The position numbers were made by a program, and so were the translations under genes. Below, in pieces: positions 29,641 through 39,504 of a stretch of DNA of 64,000 nt. The stretch lies in contig CAUYUJ010018538.1 in NCBI GenBank assembly GCA_963575745.1, positions 518,388 through 582,387 of the forward strand, read 5' to 3'. Source of the DNA: Prorocentrum cordatum. Its lineage: Eukaryota; Sar; Dinophyceae; Prorocentrales; Prorocentraceae. How positions within the stretch are numbered: the stretch's first letter is position 1; every line of letters begins with the position of its first letter. The notes under the pieces were generated by a model that worked only from the letters and a program-made list of their open reading frames with translations, had not been told where the DNA came from and searched no databases.

Positions 29641-30360
29641 GAGTGGTTTAGCGAGCTCTCTCTGTTCTCAACCCCCCTTCTTCCCCTTCGGGGAGGGGTT
29701 TACCCCTCCCCCTACCCCCTCCCCCTGGGCCTGGAGAGGGCGCCTCGCGGGTCGTCAGGGGGGTCGTTTTCGACTCCTGGGAGGGCTAAAAAACGACACC
29801 CCTCACGAGGATTCTGGCCTCGACGGGGGGAGGCAGAAAAAACATTCTCCTCTTCTTTGAAGCCAAATTCATTGATTTTACTACGGTTTCGGCTCCATTT
29901 TGGCCTTCTTAGGGGGCAGCGCTCATTAAAGCTCCCCTCTTCCTTCAAGGCAAAATCATTGATTTTACAAAGGTTTTGGCCTCATTTTGCCCTTCTGAGG
30001 GGGCAGCGCTCATTAAAGCTCCCCTCTTTATTGATCGACTTCCTCCAAGATGGCCCCAAGAAGCGCCCAGGAGGCACACTGAGGCTCCAAGATGGCCCCA
30101 AGAGGCCCCCAGGAGGCCCCAAGAGGCCTCCAAGAGGCCCCCAAGATGCCCCCAAGAGGCCCCCAAGAGGCCCCAAGAGGCTCCCCCGAGGCACCCAAGA
30201 CGCTCCTGGAAGCCCCTGGGGCCGCCAAGAGGCCCCCAAGACGCCCCAAACGGCCTCCAAGAGGCTCCCAAGAGGCCCGAAGAGGCTCCCCCAAGGCACC
30301 CAATACGCTCCTAGAAGCCCCTGGGGCCGCCAAGAGGCCCCCAAGACGCCCCAAAAGGGG
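29641..30360. repeat. Composite-R block, plus orientation (inverse at 39505-40045)
   Basis: In order: CCCCTTCGGGGAGGGG hairpin, GGAGAGGGCGCC, two AT-rich cores with (A)TTCATTGATTTTAC and AATCATTGATTTTAC (about 29865 and 29953), each followed by GGGGGCAGCGCTCATTAAAG and CTCCCCTCTT, then a CCAAGAGGCC array to 30355. The same modules appear in reverse order and orientation at 39505-40045. Confidence 0.75.
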
Positions 30361-30790
30361 ACGAGGTGCCCGAACGCCTCACGCAACGAGGAGCCCGAAC
30401 GACTCACACCAGGACGAGGGGCCCGAACGACTCACACCACGAAGAGCCCGAACGACTCACACCAGAAGGAGGGGCCCGAACGACTCACACCAGGACGAAG
30501 CGCCCGAACGACTGACACCACGAGGAGCCCGAAGGACTCACACCACGACGAGGGCCCCGAACGACTCACACCACGAGGAGCCCGAACGAGTCACACCAGG
30601 AGGAGGGGCCCGAACGACTCACACCAGGACAACTCACACCACGAGAAGCCCGAACGACTCACACCAGGACGAAGAGCCCGAACGACGCACACCACGAAGA
30701 GCCCGAACGACTCACACCAGGAAGAAGGGCCCGAACGACTCACGACAGGACCAGAAACCCCAAACGACTCAAACCACGAGGAGCGCCTTC
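30361..30790. repeat. ~27-bp tandem repeat
   Basis: GCCCGAACGACTCACACCA recurs about 15 times with CGAGGA/GGACGAGGG spacers of variable length. Frames through it are artefacts. Confidence 0.85.
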
Positions 30791-30984
30791 TCTCCCTCCT
30801 CCTCCGCCTCGTCCTTCTCCCGCTCCCCCCACAAGGAGGATGTGCAAGGAGGCGGGAGGAAGGAGGAACCGGGGACATATGCGGGGGCAAGCGGACACAC
30901 GCCTGAAAACCACGACTGTCGGCATGCTTCGCAAGAGTTGCTGTTGTGAGATGGGCTGGTGGGGATACGCGAAGCGTAAAGAAT

Positions 30985-32165
30985 TCATCTGGGACCTCCC
31001 GACGCTGCGCGGGAGGGCCCAGCCACGAAAAACAAGCTCCCCCAAAAGAGATTCATTTGGAAAATTACCATTTTGATAGCTCGGGTACACCCCCCCCATC
31101 CCCGACAGAGCCGTTTTGCGATGGGAGAGGGTTCCAAATGGATTTTCACCCTGGAACGGTTCCAGGGTGAAAATCTATTTCTGGGACCTCCTCCCGACGC
31201 TGCGCGGGAGGGCCCAGCCGCGAAAAACAAACTCCCCAATAAAAGATTTCATTTGGAAAATGGCAATTTTGGGAGCTCGGGTACAACCCCCCCCCATCCC
31301 CGACATAACCGTTTTGCGTTGGGAGAGGGTTCCAAATGATTTTCACCCTGGAGCGGTTCCGGGGTGAAAATCCATTTCTGGGACCTCCCGACGCTGCGCG
31401 GGAGGGCCCAGCCGCGAAAAACAAGCTCCCCGATAAGAGATATAATTAAAATTGCCATTTTGGGAGCTCGGGTACACCCCCCCATCCCCGACAAAGCCGT
31501 TTTGCGTTCGGGGAGGGATCCACATGAATTTTCACTCTGGAACGGTTCTGGGGTGAAAATCCATCTGGGACCTCCCGACGCTGCGCGGGAGGGCCCAGCC
31601 GCGAAAAACAAGCGCCCCAATCAGAGATTTCATTTGGAAAATGGCAAATTTGGGAGCTCGGGTGCACCCTCCCCCATCCCCGACAGAGCCGTTTTTCATT
31701 GGGGGAGGGAGGATCCAAATGGATTTTCACCCTGGAACGGTTCCGGGGTGAAAATCCATGTCTGAAGCCTCCTCCCGACGCTGCGCGGGAGGGCCCAGCC
31801 GCGAAAAACAAGCTCCCCAGTAAGAGATTTCATTTGGGAAATGGCAATTTTGAGAGCTCGGGGCAGAGCCGTTTTGCGTTGGGAAAGGTCGCAAATGGAT
31901 TTTCACCCTGGAACGGTTCCGGGGTGAAAATCCATCTGGGACCTCCCGACCCCAATAAGAGATTTCATTTGGAAAACTGCCATTTTGAGAGTTCGGGCAC
32001 CCCCCCCCCGTCCCCGACAAAGCCGTTTTGCGTCGGGGGGGACTCCATATGGATTTTCACCGTGGAACGGTTCCGGGGTGGAAAATCCATTTGTGGGACC
32101 TCCTCCCGACGCTGCGCGGGAGGGCCCAGCGGCGAAAAACAAGCTCCCCAATAAGAGATTTCATC
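30985..32165. repeat. ~190-bp hairpin repeat, array L2 (6-7 units)
   Basis: The same unit as L1, with starts near 31111, 31309, 31497, 31689, 31869 and 32023. The last units are shortened (180 and 154 bp) and one lacks the GC hairpin. Same orientation as L1 and as array R at 40050-40985. Confidence 0.88.
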
Positions 32166-32302
32166 CGGAAAATTCTAGACGCTTCGCGCATCCCCACCAG
32201 CCCGTCCAGAAACGACGCCCAAGCGAGTAGAGGGTCGTCCTGGGGGGCTGTTCGGCGTCTTGGGTGCCTCGGGGGGGCCTCTGTGGGCCGTTCGGGATCC
32301 TC

Positions 32303-32307
32303 TTTGG
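32303..32307. repeat. Target-site duplication TTTGG (left)
   Basis: TTTGG directly before the left LTR; the same five bases follow the right LTR at 39500-39504. A 5-bp duplication is normal for Ty1/copia integrases. Confidence 0.88.
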
Positions 32308-32530
32308 TGAGGATGTCTCAAACGAAGGCCATCCAGGCGGGAGACGGAATGCCCGGCAGGGCTCGCTTGGGCGGTCCGCTCTTTCCGGCAAGGCGAGAGC
32401 GGCTCCAGGGCCCTAAACTGCGGCGGTCAAGAGAAGTGCAAGGCAGCACGAGAAGGCAGGGGCAAGGAGAGACGGGGCGAGAAGAGAATGATGGGCAAAA
32501 CGACTAGAAGAGGGATGAAGTCGCTTCACA
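32308..32530 (-). repeat. Copia 3' LTR (223 bp)
   Basis: Starts TGAGGATGTCTCAAACGAAG and ends CTTCACA in plus sense, so both strands show TG...CA ends. It matches the other LTR except for about six substitutions. Confidence 0.93.
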
Positions 32531-32537
32531 ACCTCAA

Positions 32538-32549
32538 CCTCTTTTCTTT
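32538..32549 (-). promoter_or_regulatory. Candidate polypurine tract
   Basis: Minus-strand AAAGAAAAGAGG lies eight bases inside the 3' LTR. Polypurine tracts prime plus-strand DNA synthesis. The small gap to the LTR makes this a modest match. Confidence 0.45.
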
Positions 32550-32576
32550 AAAAGATGCCAAAGGGAGGCTCAGAGG

Positions 32577-33626
32577 TCAGTCAGTAGTCGTCGTCGTCGT
32601 CCTCTTTGCTTTCTTCTTCTCGGCGCGCTTTGCGGCTTTCTTTGCTTTCCGGGCTGCGCTTGGAGGAGGCCTCTTTGTGTTCCTGTCGGTGGACAGCCTC
32701 AGCTCGGGCGCCCGGTCTGCTTTCGCGCAGACGCGGTTCCTGTCGTTGGCGGCCTTATCGTCTCCATCACACGACAACGTCCCAGCAGACTCTGACGAAT
32801 CAGAAGAACTATCGCCCCTACTGCGGGACCTCCCTCGTGGAGTGACAGGACGTGGCGCCTCTGGTTCTCTACGGTCCGAAACGTAATCCGGAACGCTAGC
32901 AGCACTCTGCTCCCGGCCAGCATGTCTACCACGACGCTGTTCCCAGTTGGCCCTGTCAAGTTTCGCCCTCTGTCTGTCCCGGAGCTTCCTGGCAGACATG
33001 TGGTGGCCCATCTGCTGGACATCTCGGCGGTGCAAATGATCGTGGTATTTCTCTGGCTTGCCACAGGCATCGTCATCTGCATCCTTGATACGCTTATCCA
33101 TGCAGATTGCTTTCTGCGTTGCCTGCAGCTCTCTGTGTGCTAGGTCTACGGCCCGTTCAAGCTGTCGCTCGCGAGAGGTATCCTGCTTGTTCTGCAGCTT
33201 CTGCATGGCCCTGCGCTCGGTAGACATCATGCTCAGAGCACTGCATTGGAGCTGCCGCTCTACGCCGCTGACGCGACGCGCTGGCGGAAGCGCCGCAAAC
33301 TGCTCTTCTGCTGTGAGCCCTGCTGGAGGAGCCGGCGGGGCAGTCTTCGAAGAAGCACCTGGATGAGGAGGTCGAGCCTTGCTCGTGCAACCGGGCGCTG
33401 CCGGCACCCGGGCGCCGATCGCAGTTGCAACCATGGCACAAACGTCCGCCTCTCCCTCAGCCGGGAAACCCAGGCGCGAAGGTCTGGCAGACGTCGTCGC
33501 GCTGGCACTCGTTGGTGGTGCCGTGGCTGGTTTGCAGGGCGAGGTGAACGTAAGGGTACCAGAACGGATAGGTGCTAAAATCTTCTCTGGGTTGGACTTG
33601 TCCTTGGTAAGAGGATCTGCGACCAT
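32577..33626 (-). pseudogene. Copia pol C-terminus: RNase H end plus long extension
   Basis: Begins at MVADPLTKD, the conserved end of copia RNase H, one base out of phase with the preceding RNase H frame (a -1 shift at about 33628). It then continues about 330 residues beyond where copia pol normally stops: Pro/Ala-rich, one LGFPAEG motif, a long charged helix (ERRAMQKLQNKQDTSRERQ...), an RS-like stretch and a Lys/Arg tail ending in Thr repeats from a (GTC)n tract. The extension has no domain that I recognise. It is either an element-specific domain or captured sequence. Confidence 0.6.
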
Positions 33627-33628
33627 TT

Positions 33629-34183
33629 CTAATCTGGCATCCAGAGCAGCTCCAAAGGAAGTACTTTGTCACCGTGTTTTGGAATCCATGAAACGACAGC
33701 TTCACGAACTCTCTGAAACGCTGGAGTAAGATCTTTTTCCGAAAGGTGTGGCGTAGCAGAGTAGATGTTGGCTACGAAAGACCAACTGTCGGTAAGCAGA
33801 ACACCAAACGGAGGCTCTGGCATGTTCAATGCCTCTTGAATCCGGCGTCCCGTGGCAAAATTTACATCCAAGGCGGCTTCTGCCGAGAGGGCCTCGGCTG
33901 CCAAGGTGGAGATGCATGCTCGGACTTGTTTCTTTGACGCCCACCTGTACGTCGAGGCGCGAACTACTTTACTCCTCCCCATCTTTTCTCCTATGAACGT
34001 GGCCATGCCGCGCTGTGGCGGAGAGCTCTTAGAGTAATCACCGAAATAATGAACGCAGATGTCTTTGGCCATGGGGCCGTATGTGAGGACAACCGGAACG
34101 TTCTTGAGGCGACGGGCGTTCTTGTTGCAGTCGAGAAGCGTGCTCACTGTTGCTGATTGCACTTTGGACGCGACAGAACTCAC
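33629..34183 (-). pseudogene. Copia RT connection and RNase H
   Basis: YFGDYS (first Asp), WASKKQ, LAAEALSAEAA (Glu) and LLTDSWS (Asp) follow the copia RNase H order. The block ends LELLWMPD then TAG; the next phase continues with MVADPLTKD. A frameshift near 34200-34320 separates it from RT. Confidence 0.72.
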
Positions 34184-34281
34184 GTGGAAAGATATGGTCG
34201 GAACTGTCTGGTCCGAAACCCAGATCTGCTCACCGAGGCACTGTCGTAGGGAGGCGCGCTCTGCTTCTGGGGCTGGAGAGG

Positions 34282-35406
34282 TCAGTTGCCGCAGACGGTG
34301 CGGAGGCGCAGATATGATTGACAGAGATTACAATATTCTGTTTGATCAAGAGTGATGTGCGGCATATCTACTTTAATACGTAAGCCGCAAAAGACGAAGT
34401 TACCGTGCTCACGAGTGCCCCACTGCAGTGGCAAACTTTCAATGACATGCCAGAAAGCATCAGTTCCAGCCATAGGAACGCCATCTACGTGAAGACCGAC
34501 AAAACCCTGAAGTTGCTGGCTTTGGAAACGAAGAAACACGCATGGATCCCAAATCGATTGCACGAAGCCGCGTTCTAGAATAAGAGATCTCATGTGAAAG
34601 AACCATGCTCTGGGTGCACGGCGCAAGCCATGCAAAGTCTTTCCTCGCTTCAGTCGCCACGCGTGCCCTTCTGGCAGGTCCACGCCAGCTGGCGGACGAA
34701 CAAACACAGGCGAGTCATCCCAGTTAGGATCTGCAGAAGCGTCTGCCTGCAGAAACGCCTTCTTCACGTCCCATGCTTCTGGTTCATACTGCATGTAACC
34801 AGATAGCCAAAGAAGAAAACGAACCGAGTGACGATGCAACGTTGGACTCTCTACCACGTGGCTGTCCTTCCCGGGCTCGAAACAGCCTTGAACTACGAGA
34901 CGGGTTTTTGGTTCGCCGTCAGGGGCCGTGTAGACGAAGCGGGATGGCACAGCAGACGCGCCATCTGGAAGCTGAACAACATCAAAGTTATCCGAAACAG
35001 CATGTAATTCACGAAGCCGGGGGGCTTCGAAGACGGGATCTGCCTCTGCAATTTTGCGTGGAACTTCTTTCGCCCGCTTCAGTGTTTTCACAGCTGCCAG
35101 AGCATCAAGAACAGATTCCCCTGGAACGTGAGCGTCTTCTGGACAGCTTTTGCAAAAACCCGCAACCTCAGCCATCATGCTCCATTGTGTCGGTACTTCG
35201 AAAAACGATTCGTCAGCATCGTTGTTGGCTGCTGCAAAGAAGTCTTCGTTCTGATGAGCTTCGTGCGGCAGAGTTTGTGATTTGTGTGCAGGCTCCTCTT
35301 CTGCTACTCCGTGCTCTCCCTTTCGCTTCGTCGGTCCAGAAGGAAACGGTTGTTTCCCAGAGAGCCGGTGGGTCGGTTTGACCGCGCCAGAAGAGGAACT
35401 TCCACT
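34282..35406 (-). pseudogene. Copia reverse transcriptase
   Basis: Copia-type RT: SRFVYTAPDGEPKTRLVVQG, then PTLHRHSVRFLL, WDVKKAFLQAD (palm A, first Asp), TLHGLRRAPRAWF, then GLHVDGVPMAG at about 34469-34500 where YVDD is expected. The second Asp of the box is Gly. The frame is continuous upstream to an in-frame TGA at 35407-35409, so RT joins the integrase C-terminal frame across one stop. It ends at 34282 by frameshift. Confidence 0.82.
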
Positions 35407-35409
35407 TCA

Positions 35410-36312
35410 AGGTTGCTGTGGTGGCTGGGAAGGTGGAGGCAGGACAGGCGTTGCTGGTCCGTTTCCCACGGCCGGGAAGCCCAGGCTCGCAGGTCCAGGA
35501 AAACCAGCCGGAGCAGGTGCAGCAGGAGGTGGTTGTGGCGAGGCTGGTGGTGGTGCCGCTGGAGGCGGCGGTGGCGACGAGGCCGCGTCATCGAAAGACT
35601 GGTCGTGTCTGTTCCGAGCAATTTCCTGCACAGGCGCTTGGATATGGAGTTCGAGGACCCCTCTGCGTTCACGAGGGCGGACCCTGTGCCTGTGTACAGA
35701 AATAGCGTGTCCATGTTGCGTCCGAATCCACACTTTTTGTTGGCCTTCCATGCCTAGCAACGTTGCTGGGCCTTTCCAAGCTTTTCCGGCTGTTTTGTCT
35801 TTGGAGCTTTCGTCGGAAATCCAATCTACGATGGTGCCGGCAGTCAGAGGGCCAAGTGTACCCGCCAATCGTGGATTGAATAAGTCCCGCAATTCAGAGC
35901 ACGACTGGATCTGGATAGCTACTTGCTGCGCGGCTCGCCGGAGGGACAGCCTGGCCTGAGCGCTGCTCGCGGGGTCCGCAGGGAGATCCCGGAGCATAGG
36001 CGGGTCTGCCTCGTCGATGGTGTCGAAAAACGGGTTGTTCCCACGCGCAAGGAATTGGGACGAAAACCCACATCGTCGCACCAAGGCGTTCTTAGCAGCA
36101 CAAGCTTGCAACATGACGTCCGTAGTGGTGACTCTCCTACTGTTGAGTTGGTTCGTGAACATCTGCGACAATTTGTAGAAGATAATCTTCAATACCCCGC
36201 TGTGTCGCTCAACGAGGCCGTTTGAAGCAGGGGCACGGGGAGGGATCCACAAGTGACGTACTCCGTGTAGCTCCAGATACTCTTCTACCTCTTTTGGCAT
36301 ACTCACCACCAT
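35410..36312 (-). pseudogene. Copia integrase, catalytic Glu and C-terminal part
   Basis: PPRAPASNGLVERHSGV holds the Glu of the DDE triad. Downstream are KAWKGPATLLGMEG and VSVHRHRVRPRE-like GKGY-region sequence, then a Pro-rich linker with PASLGFPAVG. The N-terminal integrase half lies in another phase; they meet near 36290-36310. Confidence 0.75.
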
Positions 36313-36526
36313 TGTCGGTCAAAATGTTCTCTGGCAAGCATCCAAAAATAGATTGCCATCGGGGCAGCGTCTGCAGCGTGCCGCTGGGCTCCCTGGTCGG
36401 AACCCGCTCTGCCAGGGACCACTTCGTGAACGTATCGATCATATGATGAAAAATGATGGGTTGGGTGCCCAATTTGATCTCGAATGAATCGATACACACG
36501 ATCTGGTTGACAGATCTGGCGCTCAT
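36209..36526 (-). pseudogene. Copia integrase core, first two catalytic Asp
   Basis: IVCIDSFEI (first Asp) and ILTDNGGEYAK (second Asp) are in register with the copia rve domain. The frame then shifts; sequence after GGEYAK continues in the 35410-36312 frame. Confidence 0.75.
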
Positions 36527-37134
36527 CCCGGAAGTCTTGGGGTGAGGAGCAGCTTTGCGAAAACGATCACATTGCAGTTGTGTGTGATCTTCTCCGCAAG
36601 AGCCTTCACAGCACTAACGGTTCCAGGATCCAACACAGGAGTAATATTACGCATCAGATGCTCCACACTAGGGTGGCCGAGTCGATCATGGATCTTTTTC
36701 AATTCGGCTTCGGTGGTCAGGTCGCGCTTCAGCTGGGACAAACGAGGCGGCATCGAGATCTGAAACGACCCAGGGCTGTCTAGCACTGTGATGGTTTCAT
36801 ACGCTGTTTCTTTGCTGGCGGGGCTTCTGGTCGTAGAGGGCTCTGCGTGTAGCGCTTCTGGACGCACGGAGAGGAATGGAAACAGGTAGTGTCCAGCGTG
36901 GCTCGTCTTCAAAGGTATTGTTTGTTGCGTAGACTTCAGAAACAGCGTGTCTGCATCGAAATCAACAACAGCACGTCGATTCTTAAGCTGTGGTTTGGAC
37001 AACAAGAAAGGTGTAGCTCGTGGACCTGTGCCTGTTTTGACTACCTCGAAATCGGTTCTAGAGTTAAGCGTTTGAACAGGAACGTTAGCTAAACTTGACG
37101 CCGTTTTCGAATCACCCCCAGCAAAACGATACAC
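36523..37134 (-). pseudogene. Copia protease C-terminus and GAG-pre-integrase domain
   Basis: YRFAGGDSKTASS resembles the FRFG-D segment of copia proteases. IHDRLGHPSVEHLMRN is the GAG-pre-integrase HH signature, and a remnant of the CxxC half follows (NCNVIVFAK, second Cys replaced). A frameshift near 36525 precedes the integrase core. Confidence 0.72.
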
Positions 37135-37187
37135 TGTCGAGGAAGCTTTTCGGACACACGCAGATCAGGAAACTCTGTGGCAAGGAG

Positions 37188-38207
37188 CTATTTGAACTGC
37201 TGGTAGCGGTCTTCCGAAACCATTCCTTTCGAGCAGCCAGGATCGACGATAGCTTCGTGGACCGCGATGTCCGTGTGCAGGCTGTGCTCTGTTGCAAACG
37301 ACGGCATTGCTGCTTCTGCGACGTACGAGGCGCGATTGTCTTCTTTCGGGTCTTCGTCTTTGGCTTCGTCGTCGTTGCTGCTGTCGTCTTCGTCGCTGTC
37401 GCTGCCGGAGTCCACGGAGGAGGCTGGAGGAGGCCAGTCGTCGCCGTAGTCGTCGTTCTGCCCATTTTGGCACGGCTGTGGGCCCATGCACCAGCACGGC
37501 GCTCGGAGCAGCGGGTCCACCAAGTCGATGTTCTCGCAGGTGAAGCACATGTTCCCGCACTCTACGCGGGACAAGCACTTGTACTGCGCCATCAACTCGC
37601 CACAACAGCTTACACGAACCAGCCGGTTGGGGCAGCCTTCGGTGTGAGGTGCCCTGAATGGGCCTATGCCTACGGGCGTGCTACACGAACTATCCATTCC
37701 GGCAGCCGGGAAACCCAGGCACGCCGGTCCGGACGGAACGCTGGGCGACAGGCCACGGTCGGCGGGAGCGTCTCTTCCAGCAGCCGGGACACCCAGGCTC
37801 GCCGGTCCAGCGCGCTCCGCCTCCACAGACACCATTCCATCGGCCGGGAATCCCAAACTCGACGATCCGGCATCTGCGGTGTAGTTGGACGACGCAGTTG
37901 CTGCAGCGCTGGGTGGCGGACGCGACGTTTCCGGCAACCTCTGTTCCTGAAGGGGCCGGAGGTGCGCAAGCTCGTTGTTGAGCAGTTGCACCCTGAAGGC
38001 GCGTAGCTGTTGCGCTTGCTCTGGCGGTAGGCTCGGTGGCCCCCGCTCGTCGGGCGGTTGCGGTGGTTGGCTGTCAGGAGCAGGCTCGTCTGGGTGCTCC
38101 GCCACGAATGACCAAGCTAATTGGGCATCCGAGTCGGGGTGGTAGTCGTAGCCGCTGGCTTGACCAGAGCTCCAGTCAGGATGCTCTGACCAATCACCAG
38201 ACCCCAT
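37188..38207 (-). pseudogene. Gag-pol spacer and protease active-site region
   Basis: A 339-codon frame overlapping the gag end in another phase. It has three copies of an LG(F/V)PA(A/D)G motif, a Cys-rich segment (VSCCGELMAQYKCLSRVECG, then CFTCEN and CWCMGPQPC), an acidic stretch, and AIVDPGCSKGMVSE at about 37215-37260. In copia proteases this last site reads D(S/T)G; here it is DPG, so catalysis is doubtful. The frame ends at a TAG (37188-37190) after YQQFK, with recognisable protease sequence continuing past the stop. Confidence 0.62.
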
Positions 38208-39226
38208 CCACCAGCTGGAGTCATCAGCTGTGAATGCGTGGTTGTGTTTTCCCGACGGTTTCTGTGAAGCTTTGCCTTTGCCTTTGCCTTTGCTTTTGGA
38301 AACTTGTGGCTTTTGCAGTCGTAGGTTTTCCGTTGTACTAACCCTTTTCCCCTGCCAGGGGGTACCTTTCCAGCTCCTGTTCCGTACCCTTTGCCTGAAC
38401 CCCTTCCAGGGGTAAAAGTTCTTTTCGTTTTCCCCTTGTTGGGTGGGTGTGGGCAGTTCTCGACCCAGTGGTTGGGGTCACCACACCTCAAACACCCTTT
38501 TGTATTTCCGTAGGCGGCGTCTTCCCAGCTGGTTTCCTGCCATGGCTGGTCGTAGTGAGCCGTGTCTTCCCACTGAGAATCGGGCCATCCAGGCTCGTCC
38601 CAGACGTCTGCGGCGAGTCCGTCCGTCGCAGTTTTTCCCAGGAGGTTGTCTCCCAGCACCTTCTGGATTGCATCCCTCGCTTTTCTAACAGTCAGGGTTG
38701 CATCCATGTCTAAGCGAGCGCTCAGGTTGCTGAGTTGGTGTTGGGACAGCTCTGCGTTCACTATGAGAATGAGGGCTTTGACAAACTCTTCCAGCTTGAC
38801 GAATTTATCGGCCTCAAACTCGCTAGTGAGCCTGACGCTTTCGGATACGTAATCCTGCAGTTTTCCACCGTTCCGGGTGTACTTTAGCCAAGACGGGAAA
38901 CGCAACAGCTTTGCCACGTCGTCTTTGGTTCTGTTTTCTTGTTGCATAAATGACAACATGTACTTAAAGCCAAGGGAGCCAGACGCTCCGGACTCGTTCT
39001 TTGGATCGGCAGACAACCGAGCCATGTCAAGAAGTTTCGCTTGGTTCTTGAAGAACAAGTTGGACGAAAAACCTCTACTCTTTATGTGTGGCCCTTCATG
39101 TTCTGGCTTCAGCTCTGTGGACAGCACCCACGCACTGAGATCCTCTTCGTAGGACTCCCAGCTCTGTTGAAGACCAGCTATCGGACATGCTTTGACACCA
39201 CTTCCTTCGAAGCTTGCGGTTGCCAT
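38117..39226 (-). CDS. Copia gag (capsid/nucleocapsid)
   Basis: The first ATG after the primer-binding site is at 39226 (MATASFEGSG). About 370 residues: a helical UBN2/retrotran_gag-like region (LLRFPSWLKYTRN, SVRLTSEFEADKFVKLEEF, LSNLSARLDMDATLTVRKA), then a CCHC zinc knuckle, CLRCGDPNHWVENC, at about 38455-38500. A Gly/Lys-rich basic tail follows (GKGKGL..., KAKAKAKAK). This is the only uninterrupted protein of the element. It packages element RNA into virus-like particles in related elements. The frame overlaps the next one by about 90 bp in a different phase. Confidence 0.8.
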   Translation of the reverse strand: MATASFEGSGVKACPIAGLQQSWESYEEDLSAWVLSTELKPEHEGPHIKSRGFSSNLFFKNQAKLLDMARLSADPKNESGASGSLGFKYMLSFMQQENRTKDDVAKLLRFPSWLKYTRNGGKLQDYVSESVRLTSEFEADKFVKLEEFVKALILIVNAELSQHQLSNLSARLDMDATLTVRKARDAIQKVLGDNLLGKTATDGLAADVWDEPGWPDSQWEDTAHYDQPWQETSWEDAAYGNTKGCLRCGDPNHWVENCPHPPNKGKTKRTFTPGRGSGKGYGTGAGKVPPGRGKGLVQRKTYDCKSHKFPKAKAKAKAKLHRNRRENTTTHSQLMTPAGGWGLVIGQSILTGALVKPAATTTTPTRMPN

Positions 39227-39265
39227 GGCACCAGGCGCGGAGAGGCCGAGGAGCGCAGCGCGCTC

Positions 39266-39273
39266 CGCTACCA
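39266..39273 (-). promoter_or_regulatory. Candidate primer-binding site (initiator tRNA-Met type)
   Basis: Three bases inside the 5' LTR the minus strand reads TGGTAGCG, complementary to a CGCUACCA tRNA 3' end as used by Ty1 (initiator tRNA-Met). The match does not extend cleanly further, so the exact primer is uncertain. Confidence 0.6.
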
Positions 39274-39276
39274 ACT

Positions 39277-39499
39277 TGAGGATGTCTCAAACGAAAGCCA
39301 TCCAGGCGGGAGACGGAATGCCCGGCAGGGCTCGCTTGGGCGGTCCGCTCTTTCCGGCAAGGCGAGAGCGGCTCAAGGGCCCTAAACGGCGGCGGCCAAG
39401 AGAAGTGCAAGGCAGCACGAGAAGGCAGGGACAAGGAGAGACGGGGCGAGAAGAGAATGATGGGCAAGACGACTAGAAGAGGGATGAAGTCGCTTCACA
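39277..39499 (-). repeat. Copia 5' LTR (223 bp)
   Basis: The same length and ends as the 32308-32530 LTR, with about six differences. In plus sense it ends CTTCACA and is followed by TTTGG (39500-39504), the right target duplication. In related elements it holds the promoter; none is recognised by motif here. Confidence 0.93.
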
Positions 39500-39504
39500 T
39501 TTGG

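Larger units (their letters stand above)
32308..39499 (-). mobile_element. Ty1/copia LTR retrotransposon, full-length but defective
   Basis: A 7.2-kb element with identical-length LTRs, TTTGG duplications, a candidate primer-binding site and purine tract, and the order gag - protease - integrase - RT - RNase H (integrase before RT, diagnostic of copia). The pol region is split by about five frameshifts and two in-frame stops. The LTRs differ at about 6 of 223 positions (roughly 97% identity), so insertion is fairly recent and much of the damage may have been present in the copied template or arisen rapidly. It sits in a CCAAGAGG/CTTGGGGCC-type Composite-R array. Confidence 0.92.
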
